A stretch of 64,000 bases of DNA, taken from contig NZ_CP090145.1 of the NCBI RefSeq assembly GCF_023008245.1, forward strand, positions 3,472,001 through 3,536,000, written 5' to 3'. The notes beneath the pieces were generated by a model. The model did no database searches. It had not been told where the DNA came from and saw only the letters and a list, made by a program, of their open reading frames with translations. Of this stretch, positions 40,866-50,384 are shown piece after piece. A program made the position numbers and the translations under genes. Source of the DNA: Flavobacterium sediminilitoris (lineage in GTDB: Bacteria; Bacteroidota; Bacteroidia; Flavobacteriales; Flavobacteriaceae). Within the stretch, counting starts at the first letter, position 1. The number at the start of each line of letters is the position of its first letter.

Positions 40866-42044
40866 TTATTCAAGTACTATTTTCTTTTTTACAACGTCTT
40901 TCTCAGAAATTAAAGTAGCTAAATACATCCCTTTAGATAATGCGCTAACATTAATCGTTGTTAATTGTTTATTTCCAATCACAGCTTCAGAAAAAACAAC
41001 TTTTCCTTGTAAATCATACAATTGTAAAGTGTAATTCTCTTCTGGTGAAGTTCCTAAATCAATGGTTAGATATTGTTTCACAGGATTAGGAAAAAACCTT
41101 ACTAAATTAACCTTATTAAAAAGATTATCACTTAAAGTAGTATAAGCAACTGCAAAATGCAACATAGCTCCTGTGGCAGCTTTAGCAACATTATAATTAT
41201 ACACAGGATCCATATTTACTAATAAATCAGTAGCCGAATGACCATGAGTTGTTTCATTCGTTTCATAAAAACCTGTAATCACTTCTTCATTATTTTCAAA
41301 AGGAATATAGTCAGATGAATATGCATGAGCTAAATTTGTATTTAATGGAGAATAAAGCGTTACACAAGTCATTAATTCGTTTGTAACAGTATTTGACGCT
41401 GCATTATTACTTGTTGGAGAACTTGTATCGCGTTCGCAAGTAATTGTATTGTTTGTTTCTCCTGCTACTCCTCCAACCTGATCAATATTAAAAACTAATT
41501 TTATATCTAATTTAGGAGTAGTTCCATTTACCACATTATTTACATAATGTTGACTTCCTAATAATCCATCTTCTTCTCCACTAAAATTAATAAACTTTAT
41601 AGAATATTCTGTTTCAACATTTTGCAATAATCTTGCTACTTCAAGAATAGTTGCCACTCCACTACCATTATCATTTGTTCCTACTCCATTTAATGAATCA
41701 TAATGTCCACAAATAATAACATAAGTATCTGGATAAACGCTTCCTACTTTAGTCACAATTAAATTTTTACAAGTATAACTACCATTTGCAAAAGTATCTT
41801 CCTCAAGTTGAGCAGCCGTATAGCCAAAACTCAGGTACTTATTTCGAAGCCAATTATAAGTATCTTCTAGCTCTTGAGTACCTCTTCTTTTAACTCCTAA
41901 ATTTTCAAAGTCAGTTAAAGCGTTAGTAATATTTGACTGTGAAACTTGATTCGCAATATCTGCATAGGCTTGTATAAAATTCTGTCCAAATAACCCATTG
42001 ATAAACAATAATAACAGTGCAACTAAGTGTATTCTTTTTTTCAT
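40866..42044 (-). CDS. M28 family metallopeptidase exported by T9SS
   Basis: A 392-residue secreted aminopeptidase-like enzyme. It has a signal peptide (about 1-20), an M28 zinc peptidase domain with GHYDSLNGVGTNDNGSG and FSGEEDGLLGS providing the two-metal ligands, and a C-terminal T9SS type A sorting domain (about 315-392; VRFFPNPVKQYLTID.. and NVSALSKGMYLATL). The tail means the organism should have a type IX secretion system. The gene is convergent with thiamine diphosphokinase and divergent from uvrB. Confidence 0.93.
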   Translation of the reverse strand: MKKRIHLVALLLLFINGLFGQNFIQAYADIANQVSQSNITNALTDFENLGVKRRGTQELEDTYNWLRNKYLSFGYTAAQLEEDTFANGSYTCKNLIVTKVGSVYPDTYVIICGHYDSLNGVGTNDNGSGVATILEVARLLQNVETEYSIKFINFSGEEDGLLGSQHYVNNVVNGTTPKLDIKLVFNIDQVGGVAGETNNTITCERDTSSPTSNNAASNTVTNELMTCVTLYSPLNTNLAHAYSSDYIPFENNEEVITGFYETNETTHGHSATDLLVNMDPVYNYNVAKAATGAMLHFAVAYTTLSDNLFNKVNLVRFFPNPVKQYLTIDLGTSPEENYTLQLYDLQGKVVFSEAVIGNKQLTTINVSALSKGMYLATLISEKDVVKKKIVLE

Positions 42045-42100
42045 ACATTATAATTTATAGTATATTAGGGCTAAAGCATTAGTAACAAATATATAATTTA

Positions 42101-42132
42101 TTCTGCAATCAAAAAATCTTAGATTAACTTTG
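42101..42132 (+). promoter_or_regulatory. uvrB promoter
   Basis: TTCTG (42101-42105), a 19-nt spacer and TAACTTTG (42125-42132), an exact -7 box, lie 36 nt before the ATG. Confidence 0.6.
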
Positions 42133-42168
42133 TAACTTTACCATTATTAAAAAACGTATCTATTCTAA

Positions 42169-44157
42169 ATGAAATTCCAAGTCGTATCAGATTATAAACC
42201 AACAGGAGATCAACCGCAAGCCATTGAAAAATTATCTAATGGAATTATAAATGGGGAAAAGTACCAAACATTATTAGGAGTTACAGGATCAGGAAAAACT
42301 TTTACTGTAGCTAATATGATACAAGAAGTACAGAAACCTACTCTAATTTTAGCGCACAATAAAACCTTAGCTGCTCAATTATACTCTGAGTTTAAACAAT
42401 TTTTCCCTAATAATTCCGTACAATACTTTGTATCCTACTATGATTATTATCAACCAGAAGCGTTTATACCTGTTACTGGAACTTATATAGAAAAAGATCT
42501 TTCGATTAATGACGAATTAGAAAAATTACGATTAAGCACCACTTCTGCACTACTTTCAGGACGAAGAGACATTGTCGTTATTTCATCTGTTTCTTGTTTA
42601 TATGGTATTGGGAACCCTGTAGAATTTCAAAAGAATGTCATTACCATAGAACGTGACCAAGTAATATCACGAACAAAACTATTACATAGACTTGTACAAA
42701 GCTTATATGCTCGTACAGAAGCTGAATTCACACCAGGAACCTTTAGAATAAAAGGAGATACTGTAGAGATTTTTCCAAGTTATGCAGACGATCCTTTTCG
42801 TGTACACTTCTTTGGAGATGAAATTGAAGAAATCGAAGCTTTTGACCCAAGAACAGCCCAAGTCATTGAAAAATATGAAACACTAAATATATATCCTGCC
42901 AATATGTTCGTAACATCTCCCGATGTACTTCAAAAAGCAATTTGGGAAATACAGCAAGATATGGTAAAACAAGTAGACTATTTCAAAGAAATAGGCAAAC
43001 ATTTAGAAGCAAAACGATTAGAAGAACGTACTAACTTCGATTTAGAAATGATACGTGAACTAGGTTATTGCTCAGGAATTGAAAATTATTCTCGTTACCT
43101 TGATGGTAGAGAAGCAGGAACAAGACCTTTCTGTTTATTAGACTATTTCCCAGATGATTTCTTAATGGTAGTTGATGAAAGCCATGTTACCATATCACAA
43201 GTACACGCTATGTATGGTGGAGACAGAAGTCGAAAAGAAAACTTAGTAGAATATGGATTTCGATTACCCGCAGCAATGGACAACAGACCATTAAAATTTG
43301 AAGAATTTGAAGCCTTACAAAATCAAGTTGTTTACGTTTCCGCTACACCTGCTGATTACGAACTACAAAAAACAGAAGGTATATACGTAGAACAAGTTAT
43401 TAGACCTACAGGATTATTAGACCCAATAATTGAAATTCGTCCAAGTGAAAACCAAATAGATGATCTAATAGAAGAAATACAAATTCGTTGCGAAGCCGAT
43501 GAACGAGTACTTGTTACAACACTTACTAAGAGAATGGCAGAAGAATTAACTAAATACTTAACCAAAGTAGCTATTCGCTGTCGCTATATTCATTCTGATG
43601 TAGACACTTTAGAACGTGTAGAAATTATGCAAGATCTACGAAAAGGAATTTTTGATGTACTAATTGGAGTGAACCTACTACGTGAAGGACTTGATTTACC
43701 CGAAGTATCCCTTGTAGCTATTTTAGATGCAGACAAAGAAGGTTTTTTACGTAGTCATCGTTCACTTACACAAACAGTAGGACGTGCTGCCCGAAACGTA
43801 AACGGAAAAGCCATTATGTATGCAGATAAAATAACTAAAAGCATGCAAAAAACCATCGATGAAACCACATATCGACGTGAAAAACAAATGGCATATAACC
43901 TTAAACATGGACTAGAACCAAAGGCACTAAATAAGAGCCTAGGTAATGCATTAAGCGGAAACTCTGTTTCAACACAATATTATGACAACTTAGAATACAA
44001 AGCAGCCGAACCTGAAAGTGAATACCTAAGTAAACCCGAAATTGAAAAGAAAATTCGTGAAAAACGAAAAGCAATGGAAAAAGCAGCAAAAGAACTCGAC
44101 TTTATGCAAGCAGCCAGATTAAGAGACGAAATTAAAGCATTACAGGAAAAGATATAA
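42169..44157 (+). CDS. uvrB: excinuclease ABC subunit B
   Basis: The damage-verifying helicase-like subunit of nucleotide excision repair, which receives DNA from UvrA and recruits UvrC. It has Walker A GVTGSGKT (37-44), the beta-hairpin YYDYYQPEAFIPVTGTYIEKD region that inserts into DNA (about 92-112, split in my reading), the helicase C motif TVGRAARNVNGKAI, and the C-terminal UVR motif (KELDFMQAARLRDEIKAL) that binds UvrC. At 662 residues it is the normal length. The next gene follows after 11 nt and may be co-transcribed. Confidence 0.98.
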   Translation: MKFQVVSDYKPTGDQPQAIEKLSNGIINGEKYQTLLGVTGSGKTFTVANMIQEVQKPTLILAHNKTLAAQLYSEFKQFFPNNSVQYFVSYYDYYQPEAFIPVTGTYIEKDLSINDELEKLRLSTTSALLSGRRDIVVISSVSCLYGIGNPVEFQKNVITIERDQVISRTKLLHRLVQSLYARTEAEFTPGTFRIKGDTVEIFPSYADDPFRVHFFGDEIEEIEAFDPRTAQVIEKYETLNIYPANMFVTSPDVLQKAIWEIQQDMVKQVDYFKEIGKHLEAKRLEERTNFDLEMIRELGYCSGIENYSRYLDGREAGTRPFCLLDYFPDDFLMVVDESHVTISQVHAMYGGDRSRKENLVEYGFRLPAAMDNRPLKFEEFEALQNQVVYVSATPADYELQKTEGIYVEQVIRPTGLLDPIIEIRPSENQIDDLIEEIQIRCEADERVLVTTLTKRMAEELTKYLTKVAIRCRYIHSDVDTLERVEIMQDLRKGIFDVLIGVNLLREGLDLPEVSLVAILDADKEGFLRSHRSLTQTVGRAARNVNGKAIMYADKITKSMQKTIDETTYRREKQMAYNLKHGLEPKALNKSLGNALSGNSVSTQYYDNLEYKAAEPESEYLSKPEIEKKIREKRKAMEKAAKELDFMQAARLRDEIKALQEKI

Positions 44158-44168
44158 CAATAAGACTA

Positions 44169-44633
44169 ATGAAAAACACCGCTCAGATACTACAACTCAC
44201 AGACGAGATTGAAATCATTGAAGCTATAGGCTCACACGTTTGGAATAAGAAACAAGAAAGTGACAATCTTACAGAAGCCGAAACCACTTTTGTCCTTATC
44301 GACATATTTGAAGGAGCCATGAACGAAGGCGGTTTTTACTATTTCTTTAATGGGGAAACAGGAAGTTTTGCTAGAGAAATATTAGAGGCTTACAAAAATA
44401 TTGAAGCACCAAAAACGGCAAATATCATTGCAAAAGCAATTGGCTTATTCGGTATTAATAACTACTTTGACGAAACTGGAAAAAGACAAAATGCGATTAA
44501 TAAACTTGACGAAAAAGCACTTTCTGGTTGGGAAGATTTAGACGAATTATTCTTTAACGACGAACAAGAAGAAGACATCGTTGCTCTAATAGTAGCCTAT
44601 ATAAAAAAGAATCAAACTCAATTTGATTATTAA
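44169..44633 (+). CDS. DMP19 (DUF4375) family protein
   Basis: A 154-residue acidic protein. The segment GAMNEGGFYYFFNGETGSFA (about 50-69) with the following helix is the hallmark of DMP19/DUF4375. The family is named after a Neisseria DNA-mimic protein, although most members, including this one, have no assigned function. It begins 11 nt after uvrB, so co-transcription is likely. Confidence 0.75.
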   Translation: MKNTAQILQLTDEIEIIEAIGSHVWNKKQESDNLTEAETTFVLIDIFEGAMNEGGFYYFFNGETGSFAREILEAYKNIEAPKTANIIAKAIGLFGINNYFDETGKRQNAINKLDEKALSGWEDLDELFFNDEQEEDIVALIVAYIKKNQTQFDY

Positions 44634-44699
44634 TTTAAAAATATCTTTTCAACAAAGTATTCTTCCTTGTTTTAATATAAAAAATAAAACCTTAATTAT

Positions 44700-45065
44700 A
44701 TGAAAACAACTCCCGAACACAATGAACGCATAGCTAAAATGACTTTTGGTTCTGTGTATCCACATTATTTAGCAAAAGTGGAAAAAAAAGGCAGAACAAA
44801 AGAAGAGCTACATCAGGTAATTGAATGGTTAACAGGCTTAAATGAAAAGAAAACACAAAAACTTATCGAAGAAAATGTAACTTTTGAAACGTTTTTTAAA
44901 AAGGCTAAAATACACCCAAATGCTCATCTTATTAAAGGCTTAATTTGCGGTTACCGCATAGAAGAAATCGAAAATCCTTTAACACAAAACGTAAGATATT
45001 TAGACAAATTAGTAGACGAATTAGCAAAAGGTAAAAAAATAGAAAAAATTTTAAGAAACGAATAA
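44700..45065 (+). CDS. DUF2200 family protein
   Basis: A 121-residue soluble protein matching DUF2200: MTFGSVYPHYLAKVEKKGRT, then VIEWLTG and HPNAHLIKGLICGYRIEEIE. Function is unknown. It is preceded by a 66-nt gap after the DMP19 gene and followed 37 nt later by a GNAT gene. Confidence 0.85.
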   Translation: MKTTPEHNERIAKMTFGSVYPHYLAKVEKKGRTKEELHQVIEWLTGLNEKKTQKLIEENVTFETFFKKAKIHPNAHLIKGLICGYRIEEIENPLTQNVRYLDKLVDELAKGKKIEKILRNE

Positions 45066-45102
45066 AACTATTTTTTTACTATAATCTTAAGATTGATTTG
45101 TA

Positions 45103-45798
45103 ATGAAAAATGAAGAACAAAAATTAGACAACCCTGTTTGGTATTCTTTGACAGAAACCCAAATGCCATTTGCTGTTGAATATAATAATATAAAGTTTTA
45201 TAAACCAAATTATTGCTCATTTGGAGGTTTTACAGATTTAGATAAAACATTAGCAGGATGTGATCAATATTCAACATTGACTACTAATTTTTATATTGTT
45301 GGTCCTAAGCCAGAATTTAGTGAATCTTTAAAAATAAATAAGGAATTAGTTTGCAATCAAATGATAACTTCAACACCAATAAATATTGAAATAAAAGAAA
45401 CAATTATTGAATTGCAAACAAATAACGAAACGGATTTATTTAATCTGGTTAATTTAGTTCAACCCGGTTATTTCAAAAAAGAAACATCACAACTAGGTAG
45501 TTATTATGGAATATATAAAGATAATCAATTAGTGGCAGTTGCTGGTGAACGAATGAAGATGAATACTTATACAGAAGTCAGTGCTATTGTAACTCACCCT
45601 GAACATACAGGTAAAGGATATGCAAAACAACTAATTGCTCATGTGACTAATAAGATATTAAACGAGAATAAAATTCCATATTTACATGTTGTAGAAAATA
45701 ATATTGATGCCATAAAATTATATGAAAAACTTGGTTTTTTAACAAGACGAAAAATTAGTTTTTGGAATCTTACAATGAATGACAACTCTGAAACATAA
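45103..45798 (+). CDS. GNAT family N-acetyltransferase (FR47-like)
   Basis: A 231-residue protein whose C-terminal half (about 130-225) is a GNAT domain: YYGIYKDNQLVAVAGERM, acetyl-CoA loop THPEHTGKGYAKQLI, and ENNIDAIKLYEKLGF. The N-terminal half resembles the variable lobe of FR47-like acetyltransferases. The substrate is unknown. It is surrounded by small accessory genes. Confidence 0.85.
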   Translation: MKNEEQKLDNPVWYSLTETQMPFAVEYNNIKFYKPNYCSFGGFTDLDKTLAGCDQYSTLTTNFYIVGPKPEFSESLKINKELVCNQMITSTPINIEIKETIIELQTNNETDLFNLVNLVQPGYFKKETSQLGSYYGIYKDNQLVAVAGERMKMNTYTEVSAIVTHPEHTGKGYAKQLIAHVTNKILNENKIPYLHVVENNIDAIKLYEKLGFLTRRKISFWNLTMNDNSET

Positions 45799-45849
45799 AC
45801 AACAAATAGCTAGACTAATAAACAATACCTTATAATTAAAAAACGCTGA

Positions 45850-46419
45850 ATGTATTCTCAACTAATAAAAAATATATCAAAATATATTGAATTGAATTTG
45901 GAAGAAGAACGTTTATTCGAGACTTTTTGGACAGAAAAAACAATAACCAAAGGAGATTACTTATTGAGAAATGGTGAAGTGTGCAAAACAGATAATTACA
46001 TCATATCAGGTTCATTAAAAGCTTTTTATATAAATTCAGATAATGGTAAAGAAGAAATTTTATATTTTGCTATTGACGATTGGTGGGCAACAGATATTGA
46101 CAGTTTTCAGAAGCAAAAAGCCTCAATTTACAATATTCAAGCATTGGAAGAAACAAAATTATTGCAAATTCAGCATCAATCATTTCAAAAAATGCTAAAT
46201 CTTATACCGAAACTGGAAAGATATTTTAGAATTATACTAGAAAATTATTTAGGAAGCTTACAACGTCGAATTATAATTAATAACTCTTATGATGCAACAC
46301 ATAGATATTATGATTTCTTAGAAAACTACCCAAAAATTGAGAAAAAAGTTCCTCAATATTTAATCGCTTCATATTTAGGAATCTCTCCCGAATTTATAAG
46401 TCGTATAAAGAGAAAATAA
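45850..46419 (+). CDS. Crp/Fnr family transcriptional regulator
   Basis: A 189-residue regulator: an N-terminal cyclic-nucleotide-binding-like beta-roll (about 25-115) and a short C-terminal helix-turn-helix ending YLGISPEFISRIKRK, typical of the compact Bacteroidota subgroup. No cysteine cluster for an Fe-S site is seen, and cNMP-binding residues are not conserved, so the effector is unknown. The azoreductase-like gene starts 70 nt downstream on the same strand and is a candidate target. Confidence 0.88.
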   Translation: MYSQLIKNISKYIELNLEEERLFETFWTEKTITKGDYLLRNGEVCKTDNYIISGSLKAFYINSDNGKEEILYFAIDDWWATDIDSFQKQKASIYNIQALEETKLLQIQHQSFQKMLNLIPKLERYFRIILENYLGSLQRRIIINNSYDATHRYYDFLENYPKIEKKVPQYLIASYLGISPEFISRIKRK

Positions 46420-46489
46420 AAAAAGATTAAACTAGATCAATTTTTATCATTTTATTTTAATAGAATTTTGCTTTTTAAAATAGAAGCAA

Positions 46490-47116
46490 ATGAAAAAAAT
46501 ACTTATTATTAATGCAAGTGTTAGAAATGAAAACTCTCACAGTAGAAAACTTACAAAACTATTTGTAGAGAATTGGCAAAAAAAATATCCAAACGATTCT
46601 TTTACTTTCAGAGAAGTTGGATTAAACAAAATTCCTCCTATTGACAACGATTGGATAGCAAGTGCCTTTATAAAGCCCAATAACAGAAATGAAGACAATC
46701 AAAAAGGAGTTGAATTAAGCAATGAACTTGTAAAAGAATTAAAAGAGAATGACATTTATGTGATTGGCACACCTATGTATAACTGGTCAATTCCTAGTGG
46801 ATTAAAAACCTATATAGATCAAGTTATGAGAATAAATGAAACTTGGGCATTTCGTTCTGGTAAACCAGATGGTGATTACATTGGATTACTTAAAAATAAA
46901 AAGATGTTCATCCTCTCTAGTCGAGGAGATACAGGATATGGAGAGAATGAAAAAAATCAACACATGAATTTTCAAACAACATATTTGAAATTCATTTTTG
47001 GAATGATGGGAATAAAAGATATAACCATAATTTCATTGGATAATGAAGAATTTGGAGGAGACATTTTTGAAAATTCAAAACAAAAAATCTATAAAAAAAT
47101 TGGACTAATTGAATAA
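46490..47116 (+). CDS. NAD(P)H-dependent oxidoreductase (AzoR-like flavodoxin fold)
   Basis: A 208-residue flavodoxin-like FMN quinone/azo reductase. Motifs: the phosphate loop NASVRNENSHSRKL (about 7-20), the FMN-contact PMYNWSIPSGLKTYIDQV (about 96-113), and the late SSRGDTGYGENEKN segment. These enzymes reduce quinones, azo and nitro compounds with two electrons and are often induced by electrophile stress. Length matches AzoR (about 200). Confidence 0.9.
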   Translation: MKKILIINASVRNENSHSRKLTKLFVENWQKKYPNDSFTFREVGLNKIPPIDNDWIASAFIKPNNRNEDNQKGVELSNELVKELKENDIYVIGTPMYNWSIPSGLKTYIDQVMRINETWAFRSGKPDGDYIGLLKNKKMFILSSRGDTGYGENEKNQHMNFQTTYLKFIFGMMGIKDITIISLDNEEFGGDIFENSKQKIYKKIGLIE

Positions 47117-47143
47117 ATTATTCTCTATAAAGTAACATTCCAA

Positions 47144-47181
47144 AACCTCATTTTAATTAATTAAAAATGAGGTTATTTTTT
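47144..47181 (+). terminator. intrinsic terminator after the azoreductase-like gene
   Basis: An 11-bp stem (AACCTCATTTT, 47144-47154, with 47164-47174) and a T-rich run ATTTTTTT form a good rho-independent terminator. Confidence 0.85.
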
Positions 47182-47225
47182 TAATATAACTTACCAAAAC
47201 ACCTCTTCTTAATACTTGCTTTCAT

Positions 47226-47233
47226 TATATTTG
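47226..47233 (+). promoter_or_regulatory. -7 box upstream of the PH-domain gene
   Basis: TATATTTG is an exact match. The ATG is about 100 nt downstream, so a transcript from here would have a ~98-nt 5' leader. Confidence 0.45.
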
Positions 47234-47334
47234 TGAAGTTGTACTGTAACTATTTTGATATACAAAATAAATTCTACATTAAAATTTATTTACACAACCT
47301 ATTTGAAAATAATTAAACTAAAAAATCTAGAAAA

Positions 47335-47712
47335 ATGGGATTATTCAATAAATTACTGGGAAATGCAAGTGAAGTTTCTCCTGAAAAATTAAATGAAAAA
47401 TACAAACGATTATTAACCGATAATGAAGAAATTGAATTAGGATTTCAACTATTACGAGATACTTTTGTATTCACAAACAGACGTTTAATTCTAATTGATG
47501 TTCAAGGTATTACAGGAAGTAAAGTTGAATATAAATCAATGCCTTACAAAAACATCTCAAGATTTTCATTAGAAACGGCTGGAACGTTTGACTTAGATGC
47601 TGAATTAAAAATATGGATTTCAAGTGAAGATATTCCATCTGTAAGTAAAAAATTCAATAAAAGCATTGATGTTTATGAAGTTCAAAAATACTTAGCAAAT
47701 AAGGTAATGTAA
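47335..47712 (+). CDS. bacterial PH domain protein (bPH_1, DUF1696-like)
   Basis: A 125-residue soluble protein with a single bacterial pleckstrin-homology-like domain: LLTDNEEIELGFQLLRDTFVFTNRRLILID, then GITGSKVEYKSMPYKNISRFSLETAG, and a capping helix. Family function is unknown. The gene stands alone before a long non-coding stretch with a pseudogene. Confidence 0.85.
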   Translation: MGLFNKLLGNASEVSPEKLNEKYKRLLTDNEEIELGFQLLRDTFVFTNRRLILIDVQGITGSKVEYKSMPYKNISRFSLETAGTFDLDAELKIWISSEDIPSVSKKFNKSIDVYEVQKYLANKVM

Positions 47713-47935
47713 AAATTACTATTTGTAATTTAAACTAATCTTACATAGTAATAAATAGATATCAATAGAATAGTAAAACATCAAAAAAAAATTAATATAT
47801 AAAATATGGAAATGTAATAATCCTTAAAATTTATATTCTTTTTCCTAAAAAATAAAAATATAGTTTTCTAATAAAAGATATAAATTGACAATGAGTAATA
47901 AAATTATATTTGATGCAAATATCTAAATAAAAATT
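47713..47935. other. non-coding AT-rich stretch
   Basis: I see no ORF, strong hairpin or consensus promoter in these 223 nt between the PH-domain gene and the protease pseudogene. Confidence 0.5.
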
Positions 47936-48390
47936 CATAAAAAAATAACTTTTATATTTCTATTTGCGTTCTTCACTAACCCTCTTTTTAATCAAATAGA
48001 AATAAATTCAACAGAATATTCATATACATAATAAAATTGTTAATGTATAAGAATGGGAATACTTTTCACGGAACAGAAATCATAATAAATAAAAATAGTA
48101 TTATTACCAATGCTCACAACGTATATGAAAAAGATTCTATTAGAATTTATCAAGATATAATAAAGAAGAAACCTCTCCGTATGGAAAAATTGAAGTTGTT
48201 TGTGAGGTAAATAAAACAATACTTTACGCTAAAGAATTTGAAATAGATTCTTTTAAATATTTTTTTGATTTTGCAATTATAAAATTCAACAAAAAGATAC
48301 AATATATCAAAGAACGTTTTATTAAATTAGAAAATGAACACAAGAGGAGGAAGTAATAATTCTCACTTATGGATTGAAAAAAAATGACCA
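47936..48390 (+). pseudogene. decayed trypsin-like (S1/V8-type) serine protease
   Basis: Fragments in shifting frames add up to a secreted serine protease. A signal peptide (KKITFIFLFAFFTNPLFN, 47939-47992) lacks its ATG: the codon before it is CAT. The frame hits TAA near 48029. A second segment (from about 48043) gives GTEIIINKNSIITNAHNVYEK, where TNAH carries the catalytic His. After a frameshift near 48165, PYGKIEVVCEV.. and FDFAIIKF supply the catalytic Asp. A third frame reads TRGGSNNSHLWIE, a likely ruin of the GGNSGSPL serine loop. The intact family is about 220-300 residues, so it is also shortened. Confidence 0.72.
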
Positions 48391-48609
48391 TTAAAATTTA
48401 ATCAGAAATCCATAATCATCATTTAATTTTTATAAACCAATATTGCTTATATAAAAAAATTAAGTATCTATGTAGTATCTTAATTCTACCTAAAAATACC
48501 TTATAGAAATATCTAATTTCATAAAAAAGCCAAAAAATATCCTTTAAACTTAATTTTAAAAACTTTTCTATCTTCGTAAAAAAATATCATTTATTATTAA
48601 AGAATAAAC

Positions 48610-48915
48610 ATGAACTTTATTATATTTATACCTATTGTTCCATCTTCCTCTGATTTCAACCCTATCCTAATAATAATACCTGTTTTAATATTAGTTTATA
48701 TACTAATAATAAAAACAAATATTTTTTCATTAGATAAAAAATCTAATGCATATTATAAAAAGGATAAAAAGTATTATTCAATAGAAGATAAATATAATAC
48801 CGTTAAAATTGAAAAAGAAAGAGAGCTAAATCAATTATTAGAAAAGATAAACAAAAAAGGCATAAACAATTTGTCAGCGAAAGAAAAAAGAAGGCTAGAC
48901 GAATTATCAAAATAA
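48610..48915 (+). CDS. orphan DUF6576-like single-pass membrane protein
   Basis: A 101-residue protein with one hydrophobic helix (about 19-39; ILIIIPVLILVYILII) and a soluble charged tail whose end (ELNQLLEKINKKGINNLSAKEKRRLDEL) resembles DUF6576, the C-terminal domain usually attached to Bacteroidota rhomboid proteases. No rhomboid domain is present, so this is either a free-standing family member or a remnant. A weak -7 box (TATCTTCG, 48569-48576) lies upstream. It starts a run of same-strand genes reaching 53102. Confidence 0.65.
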   Translation: MNFIIFIPIVPSSSDFNPILIIIPVLILVYILIIKTNIFSLDKKSNAYYKKDKKYYSIEDKYNTVKIEKERELNQLLEKINKKGINNLSAKEKRRLDELSK

Positions 48916-48942
48916 ACAAATAAACACAACAAACACATAAAC

Positions 48943-49791
48943 ATGAAATTAATACATGACACTACACTATCAACACTGATTGTGCTTAGCTTAATAGGCT
49001 GCAACAATCCTAAACAACAGATCACTAATAATACACAAGAAGTAAAAGATACTATAGCTAAAGTTATTTTTACAAATAAAAATCAGGAAAAAAGTATTGC
49101 TATAAAAGATAATTGTGATAACTATCCTGTAGATTCATTATTAACTACTAAAATATTAACAACAGGAACATTCCACAATGACGAAATTGAAAAAGACGAT
49201 AATGAAAAAGTGTGGTTAGGTCTCTTTAAAACACCTGAAGGATACTCAATAGCTAAAACTAAATTAAATGCATCAAGAGTATATGATGCGGTTTTAGATG
49301 AAAATGAATATGAAAAAACAGCTTGGAATATAAAAACCGCAATAGAAGATACTTGCATTGTACTTATAGAACCTTTATCATTTATAAAAGAAAAAAGCAT
49401 AGAAACCATTACTCTAAATGAAACTTTACTACCCAACCATTCAAAGAATTTTAATTTTTTAGGAATAGATTACAAATTAACTGCAACTGGAAATACAAAA
49501 AAAGATTCACAAATTTTAGATTATTATATTGTATCTAACTATAAACTATACCTTACAGCGTCAATAAATGGGAAAGATTATACTCAATTACTAGTTGCAA
49601 AACCATCCTTCGATTACCAAATGATCCGAATATTATTCGCTGGAGATATTGACGGAGATGGAAAATTAGATTTATTACTTGATACATCCTCACATTATAA
49701 TGCTACAAGTCCCACATTATATCTTTCAAAACCTGCTATACAAGGATCTATAATTAGACCTATGGGGAAACACACAAGTGTAGGCTGCTAA
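48943..49791 (+). CDS. hypothetical lipoprotein with a calcium-loop-like motif
   Basis: A 282-residue lipoprotein (LSLIGC, Cys20). The middle is beta-rich and unfamiliar. Near the C-terminus (about 243-255) the sequence AGDIDGDGKLDLLLD is an FG-GAP/VCBS-like calcium-binding loop. It ends GKHTSVGC. I do not recognise a named family. It begins 27 nt after the DUF6576 gene and is followed after 28 nt by a GNAT gene, an ABC ATPase and a membrane protein, possibly one operon. Confidence 0.75.
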   Translation: MKLIHDTTLSTLIVLSLIGCNNPKQQITNNTQEVKDTIAKVIFTNKNQEKSIAIKDNCDNYPVDSLLTTKILTTGTFHNDEIEKDDNEKVWLGLFKTPEGYSIAKTKLNASRVYDAVLDENEYEKTAWNIKTAIEDTCIVLIEPLSFIKEKSIETITLNETLLPNHSKNFNFLGIDYKLTATGNTKKDSQILDYYIVSNYKLYLTASINGKDYTQLLVAKPSFDYQMIRILFAGDIDGDGKLDLLLDTSSHYNATSPTLYLSKPAIQGSIIRPMGKHTSVGC

Positions 49792-49819
49792 AACATTTTA
49801 ATAATCTAAGATTAAATTA

Positions 49820-50380
49820 ATGACTCCATATAACTTTATTCCTTTTCCTAATTTAGAGAGTAATCGATTAACTTATAGAGCTGTAGAAAAAACAGATATT
49901 AATGAAGTAATTGCTCTTAGAGGAAATGCTGAAAATATGCAATACATTCCTAGACCATTAGTTACAAATATTGACGAAGCTTTAAATCATATAAAAATGA
50001 TACAAGACAAAATAGATTCAAATGAAGGAATAAATTGGGCTATTACAGAAAAAGGAAATAATAAAATGATAGGCATAATAGGTCATTATAAAATAAAACC
50101 TGAACATTTTCGTTGTGAAATAGGCTATATGCTTCTACCCGATTATCAAAATAAAGGATATGTTACAGAAGCCATTCAAACTGTATTAAGTTATGCTTTC
50201 CATAACATGAAAATGAACTCCGTTGAAGCATTAATCGATCCTAGAAATACTGCTTCTGAGCGCGTTTTACAAAAAAATGGTTTTATAAAAGAAGCTCATT
50301 TAATAGAAAACGAATATTATAATGGAAATTTTATAGATACTGTAATTTATTCATTACTAAAAAGAAATTTCATACAATAA
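49820..50380 (+). CDS. GNAT family N-acetyltransferase (RimJ/RimL type)
   Basis: A 186-residue GNAT protein of the RimJ/L/AlaT type: SNRLTYRAVEKTDINEVIAL at the start, EIGYMLLPDYQNKGYVTEAI with the acetyl-CoA loop, and DPRNTASERVLQKNGF near the end. Members acetylate N-termini of ribosomal proteins, other peptides or antibiotics; the target here is unknown. It is 4 nt before the ABC ATPase gene. Confidence 0.88.
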   Translation: MTPYNFIPFPNLESNRLTYRAVEKTDINEVIALRGNAENMQYIPRPLVTNIDEALNHIKMIQDKIDSNEGINWAITEKGNNKMIGIIGHYKIKPEHFRCEIGYMLLPDYQNKGYVTEAIQTVLSYAFHNMKMNSVEALIDPRNTASERVLQKNGFIKEAHLIENEYYNGNFIDTVIYSLLKRNFIQ

Positions 50381-50384
50381 AAAT

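Noticed and set aside
43356..43565. Minus-strand ORFs inside uvrB (also 43901-44089)
   Set aside because: Antisense to conserved UvrB helicase and UVR domains.
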